Assembly: GCF_010723575.1 (NCBI RefSeq)
Contig: NZ_BLKZ01000001.1
Coordinates: forward strand, 1,116,001-1,180,000
Source of the DNA: Mycobacterium bourgelatii
GTDB lineage: Bacteria > Actinomycetota > Actinomycetes > Mycobacteriales > Mycobacteriaceae
Direction of reading: 5' to 3'
Length of the DNA: 64,000 nt
The notes below the pieces were generated by a model, which searched no databases, was not told the DNA's origin, and saw nothing but the letters and a program-made list of their open reading frames with translations. Position numbers and translations under genes: made by a program. This document shows, piece by piece, positions 45,509 to 52,991 of the stretch (positions within the stretch are counted from its first letter, which is position 1; each line of letters starts with the position of its first letter).

Positions 45509-46414
45509 ATGGCAAGAACTGAGAACGACACCTGGGACCTCGCGACGAGCGTGGGGGCGACGGCCACCATGGTCGCTGCGGCCAGGGCAGCGGCCAGTCG
45601 GCAGCCGAATCCGATCATCAACGATCCGTACGCCGCACCGCTGGTCTGCGCTGCCGGTGTCGAATTCTTCGCGCGGTTGGCACGTGGTGACCTCGCGTAT
45701 TCCGATCTCGGAAGTGCTTGGATAGCCGATTTTTTCGCGGTACGGGCGCACTTCTTCGACCAGTTCTTCCCAGACGCGATGGCGGCCGGTATCCAGCAGG
45801 CGGTGATCGTCGGCTCGGGGCTGGACTCGCGTGTCTACCGGCTGGCATGGCCGGCGGAAGCCGTGGTCTACGAGATCGATCAACCCGCGGTGCTTGAGTT
45901 CAAAACCTCGACGTTGGCCGAAATCGGCGCGAGTCCGTCGGTCGAATTGCGCACGGTGGGAACCGATCTGCGGCAGGACTGGCCAACGGCACTGCGGGAG
46001 GCAGGCTTTGACAGCTCAAGTCCCAGCGCGTGGATGCTCGAGGGACTGATGATCGGATATCTCCCCGGTGACGCGCAGAACCGGATGTTGGACGACATCA
46101 CCGCACTCAGCGCCAAGGGCAGCCGACTTGTCGCCGACCATCTACCACGCGGGGCCCAGTCCATCGGAGCCTTGATGGAGGAGCTTGCTGGAGCCTGGCG
46201 ACAGTACGGGCTCGACGCCGACCTCAGCGGGCTGACGTATACGCATGAACGCAACGACGCAGACAATTACTTGCAAACGCACGGGTGGGCCACCACCTCG
46301 CGCGAATTGAGCGATCTGCTGCAGGCGGCGGGGGTGTCGGCCGGTGACATGGACACCAGCTCCAGCGGGCAGGGCGCAATCAGATACCTGCTCGCCGCGC
46401 GGACCGCCCGATGA
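45509..46414 (+). CDS. SAM-dependent methyltransferase (TIGR00027 / LCMT-like mycobacterial family)
   Basis: A 301-aa member of the large mycobacterial putative methyltransferase family. It opens ARTENDTWDLATSVGATATMVA, then INDPYAAPLV, VIVGSGLDSRVYRL (SAM-binding loop), VYEIDQPAVLEFK (acidic ribose contact) and a WMLEGLMIGYL segment. The methyl acceptor is unknown for most members. The ATG has GAGAAGGGA just upstream, and spacing to the FAD gene is 11 bp, so the two are probably one transcript that could run on into the mutase/UbiX/UbiD genes. Confidence 0.92.
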   Translation: MARTENDTWDLATSVGATATMVAAARAAASRQPNPIINDPYAAPLVCAAGVEFFARLARGDLAYSDLGSAWIADFFAVRAHFFDQFFPDAMAAGIQQAVIVGSGLDSRVYRLAWPAEAVVYEIDQPAVLEFKTSTLAEIGASPSVELRTVGTDLRQDWPTALREAGFDSSSPSAWMLEGLMIGYLPGDAQNRMLDDITALSAKGSRLVADHLPRGAQSIGALMEELAGAWRQYGLDADLSGLTYTHERNDADNYLQTHGWATTSRELSDLLQAAGVSAGDMDTSSSGQGAIRYLLAARTAR

Positions 46415-46617
46415 CCCAAAGTGTGGGAAAGACGTCTCGTTGTCCTAGTTAGCTGTACGGCCGCGGTGCGCATGCTTGACGCATGAGTTCGAAGGCGCAA
46501 TCCGTACCGCGATGGTGCATCGCGGCCTCGTGCGGAAGCGTCCGGGCGACCGTGCTGGTGGGCCGGGATTCGAACCCGAAAGCTTTGACACCACAACGGT
46601 TCGAGGAGGCGGTCCCC
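46415..46617. other. Intergenic region containing a tRNA 3'-half-like sequence
   Basis: About 200 bp without a credible gene. The reverse strand at about 46556-46603 carries a T-arm look-alike (stem-loop around GGGTTCGAATCCC, 5-bp stem with 7-nt TTCGAAT loop). It is preceded by TTGTGGTGTC and followed by CCCACCA, but no 5' half of a tRNA is present. It may be a tRNA remnant or attachment-site scar. The right end holds a GAGGAGG ribosome site for the next gene. Confidence 0.4.
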
Positions 46618-47055
46618 ATGACCGAATTGCAAGTGACGGGTCGGCGTTTGGTTTGGCATGGCATGTTGTTGTTCCTGATTGGTGTAGTGACAGGGACCCA
46701 GCAGCGCCGCTTCACCAACATGCGCATGGCGCTTTCGGCGCACCTGGAAGGGGTGATGAACGGCACCTTCCTGATCGCGCTGGGTGCGATCTGGACCCAG
46801 GTCAAACTGCCGCCCAACCTAAGGCGCGCGGCTCGCTGGACGACCCTCTACGGCACCTACGGCAACTGGTTGTTCACCACGGTTGGCGCCGCGCTCGGCA
46901 CCGCGGCCGCCAATCCGACGCTGTCGCAGGGACATCGTGGCAAGCCGTGGCAGGAGCGGCTGGTTCTGCTTGGTTTCCGGAGCATGCGGTACGCGTTTCT
47001 CACCGCGGTGGTGCTGATTTTCTCGGGCTTGACCCGTGGGCTGTCCGAGGAGTGA
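46618..47055 (+). CDS. Hydroxylaminobenzene-mutase-like (HabA/HabB) membrane protein
   Basis: A 145-aa protein with four hydrophobic helices. The opening RRLVWHGMLLFLIGVVTGTQ and the segment MRMALSAHLEGVMNGTFLIA match what I recall of hydroxylaminobenzene mutases, which rearrange hydroxylaminoarenes (products of nitroreductases) to aminophenols. The invariant-looking H in WHGM and HLEG are candidate active residues. The ATG (MTELQVTGRR) follows GAGGAGG. The ubiX gene begins 5 bp after its stop. Family assignment is from memory, and a generic small membrane protein is the alternative. Confidence 0.65.
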   Translation: MTELQVTGRRLVWHGMLLFLIGVVTGTQQRRFTNMRMALSAHLEGVMNGTFLIALGAIWTQVKLPPNLRRAARWTTLYGTYGNWLFTTVGAALGTAAANPTLSQGHRGKPWQERLVLLGFRSMRYAFLTAVVLIFSGLTRGLSEE

Positions 47056-47060
47056 TCATC

Positions 47061-47654
47061 ATGCGCTTGGTAGTTGGCATGACCGGTGCAACCGGAGCCG
47101 CCCTCGGTATTCGGCTGCTCGAAGTCCTCCGCGACCTTGACGTCGAAACCCATCTCGTACTGAGTGATTGGGCTCGCGCGACGATCAAAATGGAGACGGA
47201 TCACACCGTCAACGACGTCCGGGCATTGGCGTCACACGCATACAGCGCCCGCGATCTCGCCGCCGGCATCTCCAGTGGGTCGTTCCGCACGGACGGCATG
47301 GTTGTCTGCCCGTGCAGCATGAAGACCTTGAGCGCGATTCGAATCGGCTTCAGCGACAATCTCATCACCCGTGCTGCCGACGTGACACTGAAGGAACGCC
47401 GCAAGCTGGTTCTGGTCGCGCGTGAGGCACCATTGAGCGAGATCCATTTGGACAACATGCATTACCTGGCGCGGATGGGGGCGGTGATCTTCCCGCCGAC
47501 GGTGGCCTACTACGCGCGACCCACGTCCATCGACGAGGCGACGAACTACGTCGTCGGCCGGGTCATCGACCAACTCGGCATCGAGCACGACCTGATCAAA
47601 CGCTGGAAAGACGGCGTGAATGGCACGCGATCGGTTGCGGGGGTGACACTGTGA
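47061..47654 (+). CDS. UbiX-family flavin prenyltransferase
   Basis: A 197-aa UbiX protein that prenylates FMN to make prFMN, the cofactor of UbiD decarboxylases. Motifs are RLVVGMTGATGAALGIRLLE (FMN-phosphate site), LVLSDWA, the conserved CPCSMKTLSAIRIGFSDNLI, and LVLVAREAPLSEIHLDNM. The ATG has GAGGAG 8 nt upstream, formed by the end of the mutase-like gene, so they are translationally linked. It overlaps ubiD by a GTGA. The pairing shows this UbiX serves the local decarboxylase. Confidence 0.93.
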   Translation: MRLVVGMTGATGAALGIRLLEVLRDLDVETHLVLSDWARATIKMETDHTVNDVRALASHAYSARDLAAGISSGSFRTDGMVVCPCSMKTLSAIRIGFSDNLITRAADVTLKERRKLVLVAREAPLSEIHLDNMHYLARMGAVIFPPTVAYYARPTSIDEATNYVVGRVIDQLGIEHDLIKRWKDGVNGTRSVAGVTL

Positions 47655-49204
47655 GCAACGAACTGGTACCCGACCTGCGGAGTTGGATGGCGACCCTCAA
47701 GACCGCAGGCCAGCTGCGGCACATCACGGCCCGCGTCGACTGGGATGAGGAAATCGGTGCGATCACCCGGGCGAATCTGTCCCTGGGTGGACCAGCGCTG
47801 CTGTTCGAGAACATCGTCGGGCATGAAGACACCCGGTGCACCAAGTTTCTGACGTCGGCGATCGGAAATGGGTGTCAGATCCGGCTCATGCTGGGTCTGT
47901 CGTCGAGCGCCAGCGATGCCGTCGTCGTGCGTCACCTCAAAGACGCGTTCCTGAAACCGATTCCGCCGCGCATTGTGCAGACCGGTCCGGTGAAAGAGAA
48001 CAGCATCGCGGGCGATCAGATCGACCTCTGGCAGTTTCCGGCGCCGAAATGGCATGCCGCGGACGGCGGTCGGTATATCGACACATTCTGCGGTGTGGTG
48101 ACCGAAGACAAGGTGACCGGACGCGACAACATCGGGGTCTACCGCGGCATGATCGTCGACCGCGACAAGATTGCCAAGCTGTTGGCGCCCATCCAAGGTT
48201 GGGGCGGTCATCTTCAGCAGTACAAGCCCGAGCCGATGCCGGTGGCCATCGTCTACGGCTGGCACGACGTATTGCCGTTCTGTGCAGGCAGTCCGTTCCC
48301 GAAAGATGTCTGCGAGTGGGACATGATGGGCGCGCTGCTCGGCCGGCCGGTAGATCTGGTGGCGTGCGAAACGGTGCCGTTGCATGTCCCGGCGAGCGCC
48401 GAGATCGTCGTCGAGGGTTACCTCGACCCTGACCCGGCTACCTTCGTGCCCGAGGGCCCGTTCGCGGAATACCCCGGGTACCTCGATGGCCATGCGGCGC
48501 CGACGCCGGTGCTGCAGGTCACCCGGATTACCCATCGCAATGACCCGGTGCTGCGGGGCTCGCTGGAAGGCATGCGGCCGGGATTCCTCGTCGAAGACTC
48601 GATGATCAACTACGCCCGCTCCGCCATCGCCTGGAACGTTCTTGAAAGCGCCGGCGTCCGGGGCGTGACCGATGTGTGGATGTCGCAGGTGTCGAATGGC
48701 ACCAACATCGTTGTTCAGGTCCACAAGGCTTACCGCGGTCACGCGCAGCAGGTTGCCGCGGCGCTGTGGGGTACCAGCGGATCCATCTGGTTTTACAAGA
48801 ACGTGATGGTCGTTGAGGAGGACATCGACATCCACGATCCGCAGGCACTCGACTGGGCGATGGCCTACCGTGTCAACGCCGGCCTCGGCGACATCTCGTT
48901 CTATGGGCCGACACTCGGCTCACCGCTGGATCCCTCCACGCCACCCGAGAAGGCAGACATGGGCAAGTACGGCAGCGGCGAATGGACGCGGGTGCTCATC
49001 GACGCAACGCGAAGCTGGGAGTTCGAACCCCGCCCGGAGTGGGGCGGGCGCCACTATCCGGCGATCAACAAGCTCTCGCCGCCACTGGAAGCCCGAGTCG
49101 CCGCCCGCTGGGACGAACTGGGAATCGGCATCCCCTATCTCAGTGTGGACCGCCGTGAACTGCTGACGATGGAGCAGCTCAGCCAGCGCCTGCCGGACGT
49201 CTAG
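47651..49204 (+). CDS. UbiD-family prFMN-dependent (de)carboxylase
   Basis: A 517-aa UbiD enzyme that removes (or adds) CO2 on aromatic or conjugated acids using prFMN from UbiX. Visible are LRSWMATLKTAGQLRHI (N-terminal), GRDNIGVYRGMIVDR (prFMN/metal region), and the catalytic VPEGPFAEYPGY with conserved Glu residues. Length is usual. The GTG start overlaps the ubiX stop by 4 nt, indicating translational coupling. The substrate cannot be read from sequence; neighbours suggest an aromatic acid, possibly amino- or hydroxy-benzoate-like. Its stop shares CTAG with the convergent rtcB gene. Confidence 0.92.
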   Translation: MSNELVPDLRSWMATLKTAGQLRHITARVDWDEEIGAITRANLSLGGPALLFENIVGHEDTRCTKFLTSAIGNGCQIRLMLGLSSSASDAVVVRHLKDAFLKPIPPRIVQTGPVKENSIAGDQIDLWQFPAPKWHAADGGRYIDTFCGVVTEDKVTGRDNIGVYRGMIVDRDKIAKLLAPIQGWGGHLQQYKPEPMPVAIVYGWHDVLPFCAGSPFPKDVCEWDMMGALLGRPVDLVACETVPLHVPASAEIVVEGYLDPDPATFVPEGPFAEYPGYLDGHAAPTPVLQVTRITHRNDPVLRGSLEGMRPGFLVEDSMINYARSAIAWNVLESAGVRGVTDVWMSQVSNGTNIVVQVHKAYRGHAQQVAAALWGTSGSIWFYKNVMVVEEDIDIHDPQALDWAMAYRVNAGLGDISFYGPTLGSPLDPSTPPEKADMGKYGSGEWTRVLIDATRSWEFEPRPEWGGRHYPAINKLSPPLEARVAARWDELGIGIPYLSVDRRELLTMEQLSQRLPDV

Positions 49205-50406
49205 GTGCCCTTGACGTTCATGATCTGCCGCAACGAGGTGACGATTTCGACGAGTGGTTCCGCGTCCGTCATCACCTGGTCGATGTCCTTGTAGGCCTGC
49301 GGAATCTCGTCGACCCATTCCTTGCCGTGCCGGTATTCGATGCCCGCCATGGCCGCTGCCAGATCCTGCTCGGTAAAAAGCTTCTTGGCTTTTGTCCGGC
49401 TGAACCGCCGGCCTGCCCCGTGCGGGGCCGACCAGAGTCCGTCGGCGTTTCCCTTGCCGCGCACGATGTACGAACGCGTACCCATCGACCCAGGGATGAT
49501 GCCCAGCTTGCCCTCGGTCGCGTCGATTGCGCCCTTGCGAGTCAGCCAGACAGCCTCACCGTCGATTTGCGTTGGGACCGTGTAGTTATGGTGCGTGTTG
49601 ATTCGCTCCAACTCCACACGTTGCGCTTGCACACCGAGCCACTGAGCAAAGACGTGGACAAAGCGATCCATCATCTCGGCGCGGTTGAGGTAGGCGAAGC
49701 GCTGAGCCCACTCCAAATCCTTGATGTAGCGGTCGAATTCGGGAGCGCCTTCCGTGAGAAACGCCAGGTCCCGGTTCGGCAGCTTGATCAAGGGGTCCTT
49801 TGTACATTGCTGCAGGGCGATCTTGATGTGCCGCTGTGCGATTTTGTTGCCGACGCCGCGCGAGCCGCTGTGCAGGAACAACCAGACGTTGTCGTCGGTG
49901 TCCAAGCACAGTTCGATGAAGTGATTCCCGCCGCCCAATGATCCCAACTGCTCCATCCACTTTGGGCTGTGCGACAGGTCGACACCGAGGTCATCCTGCA
50001 GCTTGAACAGCTCGTCGAGCTTTTTGGTGGTGAACGGAAACCGCCGAAGCGACTTGTTGTAGTTGCCCGGCGACAGCGGAATTGTCTCCTCGACCGCGCG
50101 TCGCAGCTGAGGCAACTTTGGCCGGTAGTCGCCGCCGAACTTCCCCGACAGATCGTCCTCGGTGAACCGCGTCTTTGCCGCGACCATGCCGCAGCCGATG
50201 TCCACCCCGACCGCCGCGGGAATTACGGCGCCCTTGGTGGGGATGACGGTTCCGACGGCCGAGCCCTTGCCCAGGTGGGCGTCGGGCATGAGGGAGACGT
50301 GCGGGTGCACGAACGGCATCGACGCGGTGGTCTTCGCCTGCGCGACGGTGTCGCCTTCGATTTCCGAAGCGAAGTTCAGCAGCTTGGTCCCGATGCGTTG
50401 TGACAT
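49201..50406 (-). CDS. rtcB: RtcB-family RNA ligase
   Basis: A 401-aa RNA ligase that joins 2',3'-cyclic-phosphate (or 3'-phosphate) and 5'-OH ends using GTP and Mn2+, for tRNA or rRNA repair. The motifs are AVGVDIGCGMVAAKT (metal Cys), LGGGNHFIE, HSGSRGVGNKI, INTHHNYTVP, and SAPHGAGRRFSR, whose His is the guanylylation site. The ATG of MSQRIGTKLL is preceded by AAGGAGA. An upstream 60-residue extension reads as non-protein and is rejected. The gene is head-to-head with an initiator tRNA gene. No archease gene is visible. Confidence 0.93.
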   Translation of the reverse strand: MSQRIGTKLLNFASEIEGDTVAQAKTTASMPFVHPHVSLMPDAHLGKGSAVGTVIPTKGAVIPAAVGVDIGCGMVAAKTRFTEDDLSGKFGGDYRPKLPQLRRAVEETIPLSPGNYNKSLRRFPFTTKKLDELFKLQDDLGVDLSHSPKWMEQLGSLGGGNHFIELCLDTDDNVWLFLHSGSRGVGNKIAQRHIKIALQQCTKDPLIKLPNRDLAFLTEGAPEFDRYIKDLEWAQRFAYLNRAEMMDRFVHVFAQWLGVQAQRVELERINTHHNYTVPTQIDGEAVWLTRKGAIDATEGKLGIIPGSMGTRSYIVRGKGNADGLWSAPHGAGRRFSRTKAKKLFTEQDLAAAMAGIEYRHGKEWVDEIPQAYKDIDQVMTDAEPLVEIVTSLRQIMNVKGT

Positions 50407-50596
50407 GTCGATCTCCTTGAGCGCTGTTGCGAGGGGCTGGCGCCGAAGGGGTCCGTGGGCGACTAGCTGTCGGATGTTATCTATCTCCAATGTGCCGCGG
50501 CAACGGATTTTCGTCGAGGGCGGGACCGTCCATAAGCGCTGCTCAGAGCTCGATTTGGCCAGGTTAGCCCGCGTTCGGTAACCTTGCATTCACCGA

Positions 50597-50673
50597 CGCG
50601 GGGTGGAGCAGCTCGGTAGCTCGCTGGGCTCATAACCCAGAGGTCGCAGGTTCGAATCCTGTCCCCGCTACCA
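50597..50673 (+). tRNA. Initiator tRNA-fMet (CAU)
   Basis: A 77-nt cloverleaf with anticodon CAT in loop CTCATAA. Initiator features are present: an unpaired first base pair (C1 opposite U72) and three consecutive G:C pairs in the anticodon stem (GGG/CCC). The T-arm GCAGGTTCGAATCCTGT is regular and CCA is encoded. The antisense open frame over it (RIRTCDLWVMSPASY) is a known artefact of tRNA genes. Confidence 0.96.
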
Positions 50674-50683
50674 GCGAGAATGG

Positions 50684-50713
50684 CCCTCAGGCGCAAGCCT
50701 GGGGGCTGTTTTC
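50684..50713 (+). terminator. Terminator after tRNA-fMet
   Basis: CCCTCAGGC and GCCTGGGGG form a 9-bp stem (one G-U) with loop GCAA, followed by CTGTTTTCT. It lies 11 bp beyond the tRNA. Confidence 0.75.
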
Positions 50714-50834
50714 TATCCGGTTGGGAACCGGCGCGGTCGTTCTCGAAAAGGTTCTAGTCAAACAGATTTGCCGGGGTGCCCACCGTGACGTCTGCTCATG
50801 CGCCGTCCGGATGCTTGCGGCCCCCGCAGCTGGG

Positions 50835-52493
50835 CTATCCGGGGTTACCGGGAGACCCGCTGACGCCGAAGACCGGCGCGTCGGTATCAGTCCGGACTCC
50901 GCCCTGGAATCCGCCAGTGCCGCTGTTATGGGGCGTGCCTGGTCCTCCGACCGACGTACTACCCATGCCGCCGCCGCCACCCGCTCCACCGGTCCCAGCG
51001 GACCCGGTGATGCCGCTCGAGCCCGAGAGGCCCAGGCCGAAGAGGCCTGCACCCGGCGTCCCCGCAGCGCCGCCAACCCCGCCGTGGCCGCCGTCGCCGC
51101 CGTTGCCCCCGTCACCGCCGCTGCCGCCGCGGCCGGCATTGGCGTGAGCTGTGCCCCCGGTTACCCCGGCAGTGGCGTCGCCGCCGGTGCCTCCTGCGCC
51201 CCCAACGCCGCCGCCACCGCCCTGCCCGCCGGCGCCACCAGCGCCCCCGTGTCCGGCAGCACCGCCGCTGCCGAACAACCCACCGCGACCACCGGCACCT
51301 CCAACACCCCCATCACCACCCGTGCCGCCGATGCCGCCAACTCCGCCCGTGCCGCCGCGGCCGCCGTCTCCGCCGAGGGCTCCTGCGTTTACGGCGTTGG
51401 TAGCGGTGCCTTGACCGCCGGTACCGCCGAGACCACCCGTCCCGCCGACGGCGCCGGCACCTCCTGCCCCTCCGACACCACCGACACCGCCGGCGCCTCC
51501 GTCGCCGAACAGCAGTCCGCCGGCGCCGCCGCTACCACCGGCGCCTCCGACACCGCCGGCACTACCGGCGGCCCCCGTGCCGCCGATGCCGCCAGCGCCG
51601 CCGGTGCCCCCTTCGGCGGCGGGGGTGGCGACGTTGGCGTAGGTACTGGAGCCGCCAGTGCCACCCGTGCCGCCGACCTGGCCCGCGCCAGCGGCGCCGT
51701 TGGCACCTGGGTCGCCCGAGCCGCCTGGAGCTTGGATCTCATTAGAGCCGTTGCCGCCTGCCGCGGCCTGCGATGTGCTGTTCGTGCCGGCAACCCCGGC
51801 CAGGCCCGCGCCGCCGGGGCCCCCGGCCCCGCCGCTGCCCCACAGCCCTGCGTCTCCACCCGCACCGCCAACGCCGGGGCCGAGGAGCAGCGTGGCAGCC
51901 CCACCGGCGCCGCCGGCGCCGCCGCTGCCATAGAGCATTCCGCCGGCTCCACCGCTGCCGCCGTTTGCACCGGCCCCGGCGCCACCGCCCGCGCCGCCAT
52001 TGCCAAGCAATCCAGCGTTCCCGCCGCGGCCGCCGGCTACGCCAGCCGTTGTTTGCGTGTAGCCGGTGCCGCCGTTGCCGAGTAAGAGACCGCCGTCACC
52101 GCCGTTGGGATTCGCCGCGGTCCCGTTGGCCCCGTTACCGACCAACGGACGGCCGGTCGCCGCCAGGAAAGGCGAATTGATCGCATCGAGCGCACTCTGT
52201 AGCGGCGAGGCCGCGGCGGCCTCGGCGCCGGCATACGAGCCCGCACCAGCGGCTACCGCCTGCACGAACCGGTCATGAAACGCCATTGCCTGGGTGCTGA
52301 GCGATTGGTACTGCTGTCCGTAAGAGGAAAACAAGTTCGCGACAGCCGTCGACACCTCATCGGTCGCCGCCGCCATGATCCCGGTCGTGTGGGATGCCGC
52401 GGCTGCCCTGGTGGTATTGATCGAGTCCGCGATCTTGGCCAAATCCCCGGCCGCCGCGCTCAAGGCCTCAGGTGCCGCGATTACGTATGACAT
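50835..52493 (-). CDS. PE_PGRS family protein
   Basis: A 552-aa protein with an N-terminal PE domain (about 1-95, MSYVIAAPEALSAAAGDLAK) carrying the ESX-5 export motif YAGAE. A GRPLxGNGANGTAANPNGGDGG linker follows and then ~430 residues of PGRS repeats (GGAGG, GGTGG). Proteins of this class are exported to the cell envelope. The ATG has GGAG 6 nt upstream. The extreme C-terminus (VFGVSGSPGNPG) is less repetitive. The Pro-rich frames on the other strand are shadows of the Gly codons. It is the first gene after tRNA-fMet in a variable region. Confidence 0.92.
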   Translation of the reverse strand: MSYVIAAPEALSAAAGDLAKIADSINTTRAAAASHTTGIMAAATDEVSTAVANLFSSYGQQYQSLSTQAMAFHDRFVQAVAAGAGSYAGAEAAAASPLQSALDAINSPFLAATGRPLVGNGANGTAANPNGGDGGLLLGNGGTGYTQTTAGVAGGRGGNAGLLGNGGAGGGAGAGANGGSGGAGGMLYGSGGAGGAGGAATLLLGPGVGGAGGDAGLWGSGGAGGPGGAGLAGVAGTNSTSQAAAGGNGSNEIQAPGGSGDPGANGAAGAGQVGGTGGTGGSSTYANVATPAAEGGTGGAGGIGGTGAAGSAGGVGGAGGSGGAGGLLFGDGGAGGVGGVGGAGGAGAVGGTGGLGGTGGQGTATNAVNAGALGGDGGRGGTGGVGGIGGTGGDGGVGGAGGRGGLFGSGGAAGHGGAGGAGGQGGGGGVGGAGGTGGDATAGVTGGTAHANAGRGGSGGDGGNGGDGGHGGVGGAAGTPGAGLFGLGLSGSSGITGSAGTGGAGGGGGMGSTSVGGPGTPHNSGTGGFQGGVRTDTDAPVFGVSGSPGNPG

Positions 52494-52756
52494 GAGTTTC
52501 TCCAACCGCGAAGAACTGGTAATCGCAGCTCAGCGATGGCGAACGGTACCATGCAGCTAGCCGTCAGTATTTGGTTTTTGGCTAGCTAGTGCCCGGAAAT
52601 CGGATTTGTTTACTTGTGTAGCGTGAAACGCTCGCTGACGGTGATTTCTGAAGCCCCCGCGGATTATTTTGGTAGTTGGTCACGGTTCGGCAGGAATCGT
52701 TGAACTGAGCAGCTAGGTCCCCGCGCGTGTGGCGCTGCGTCTGCCGACTCGCGGCC
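52494..52756. other. Intergenic region upstream of PE_PGRS
   Basis: About 260 bp, locally A+T-richer than flanking genes (GATTTGTTTACTTGTGTAGC). It presumably includes the PE_PGRS promoter. I see no gene or defined repeat in it. Confidence 0.3.
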
Positions 52757-52930
52757 TTAGAAGCCCCCGCCGTCAGGGCCGGGGCCGCCGCCGTTGACGC
52801 CTAAGCCGCCTTTGCCGGCGCCCTCGACAGCGGCGTCGCCGTGCCTCCGCTGTTCAGTAGGGCGTTGCTTTCTGCGCCGCCCCCACCGGCCCCCGCCGAC
52901 CGCACCACTGGCGCCTGAGTCGTAGCGAAA
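52757..52930 (-). pseudogene. Decayed PGRS tail fragment
   Basis: The reverse strand ends KGGLGVNGGGPGPDGGGF and stop, PGRS-like. Slightly upstream the Gly-rich reading is in another frame (GAGGGGAESNALLNSGG), so at least one frameshift has occurred. No PE domain is attached. The left limit is the stop codon; the right limit is approximate. Confidence 0.5.
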
Positions 52931-52977
52931 CCCGCAGTCTTCGCCGTATCGCGACAATTTCGTTTGTTGGCCCCTAC

Positions 52978-52983
52978 TACGAT
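52978..52983 (+). promoter_or_regulatory. -10 box TACGAT of the alpha/beta hydrolase gene
   Basis: TACGAT (TANNNT) ends 8 nt before the ATG, and no ribosome site is seen, consistent with a leaderless transcript. Confidence 0.45.
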
Positions 52984-52991
52984 CGCGGTTG

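Noticed and set aside
46476..47060. N-terminal extension of UbiX to a 392-aa protein
   Set aside because: The extension overlaps the mutase-like gene in another frame and crosses the tRNA-like remnant; the ATG at 47061 has its own ribosome site.
50407..50589. 61-residue N-terminal extension of RtcB
   Set aside because: Sequence lacks family similarity, while the downstream ATG has an AAGGAGA site and starts with the conserved RtcB N-terminus.
50481..50696. 71-codon minus-strand frame containing RIRTCDLWVMSPASY
   Set aside because: A well-known spurious peptide from the antisense strand of a tRNA gene; the locus is tRNA-fMet.
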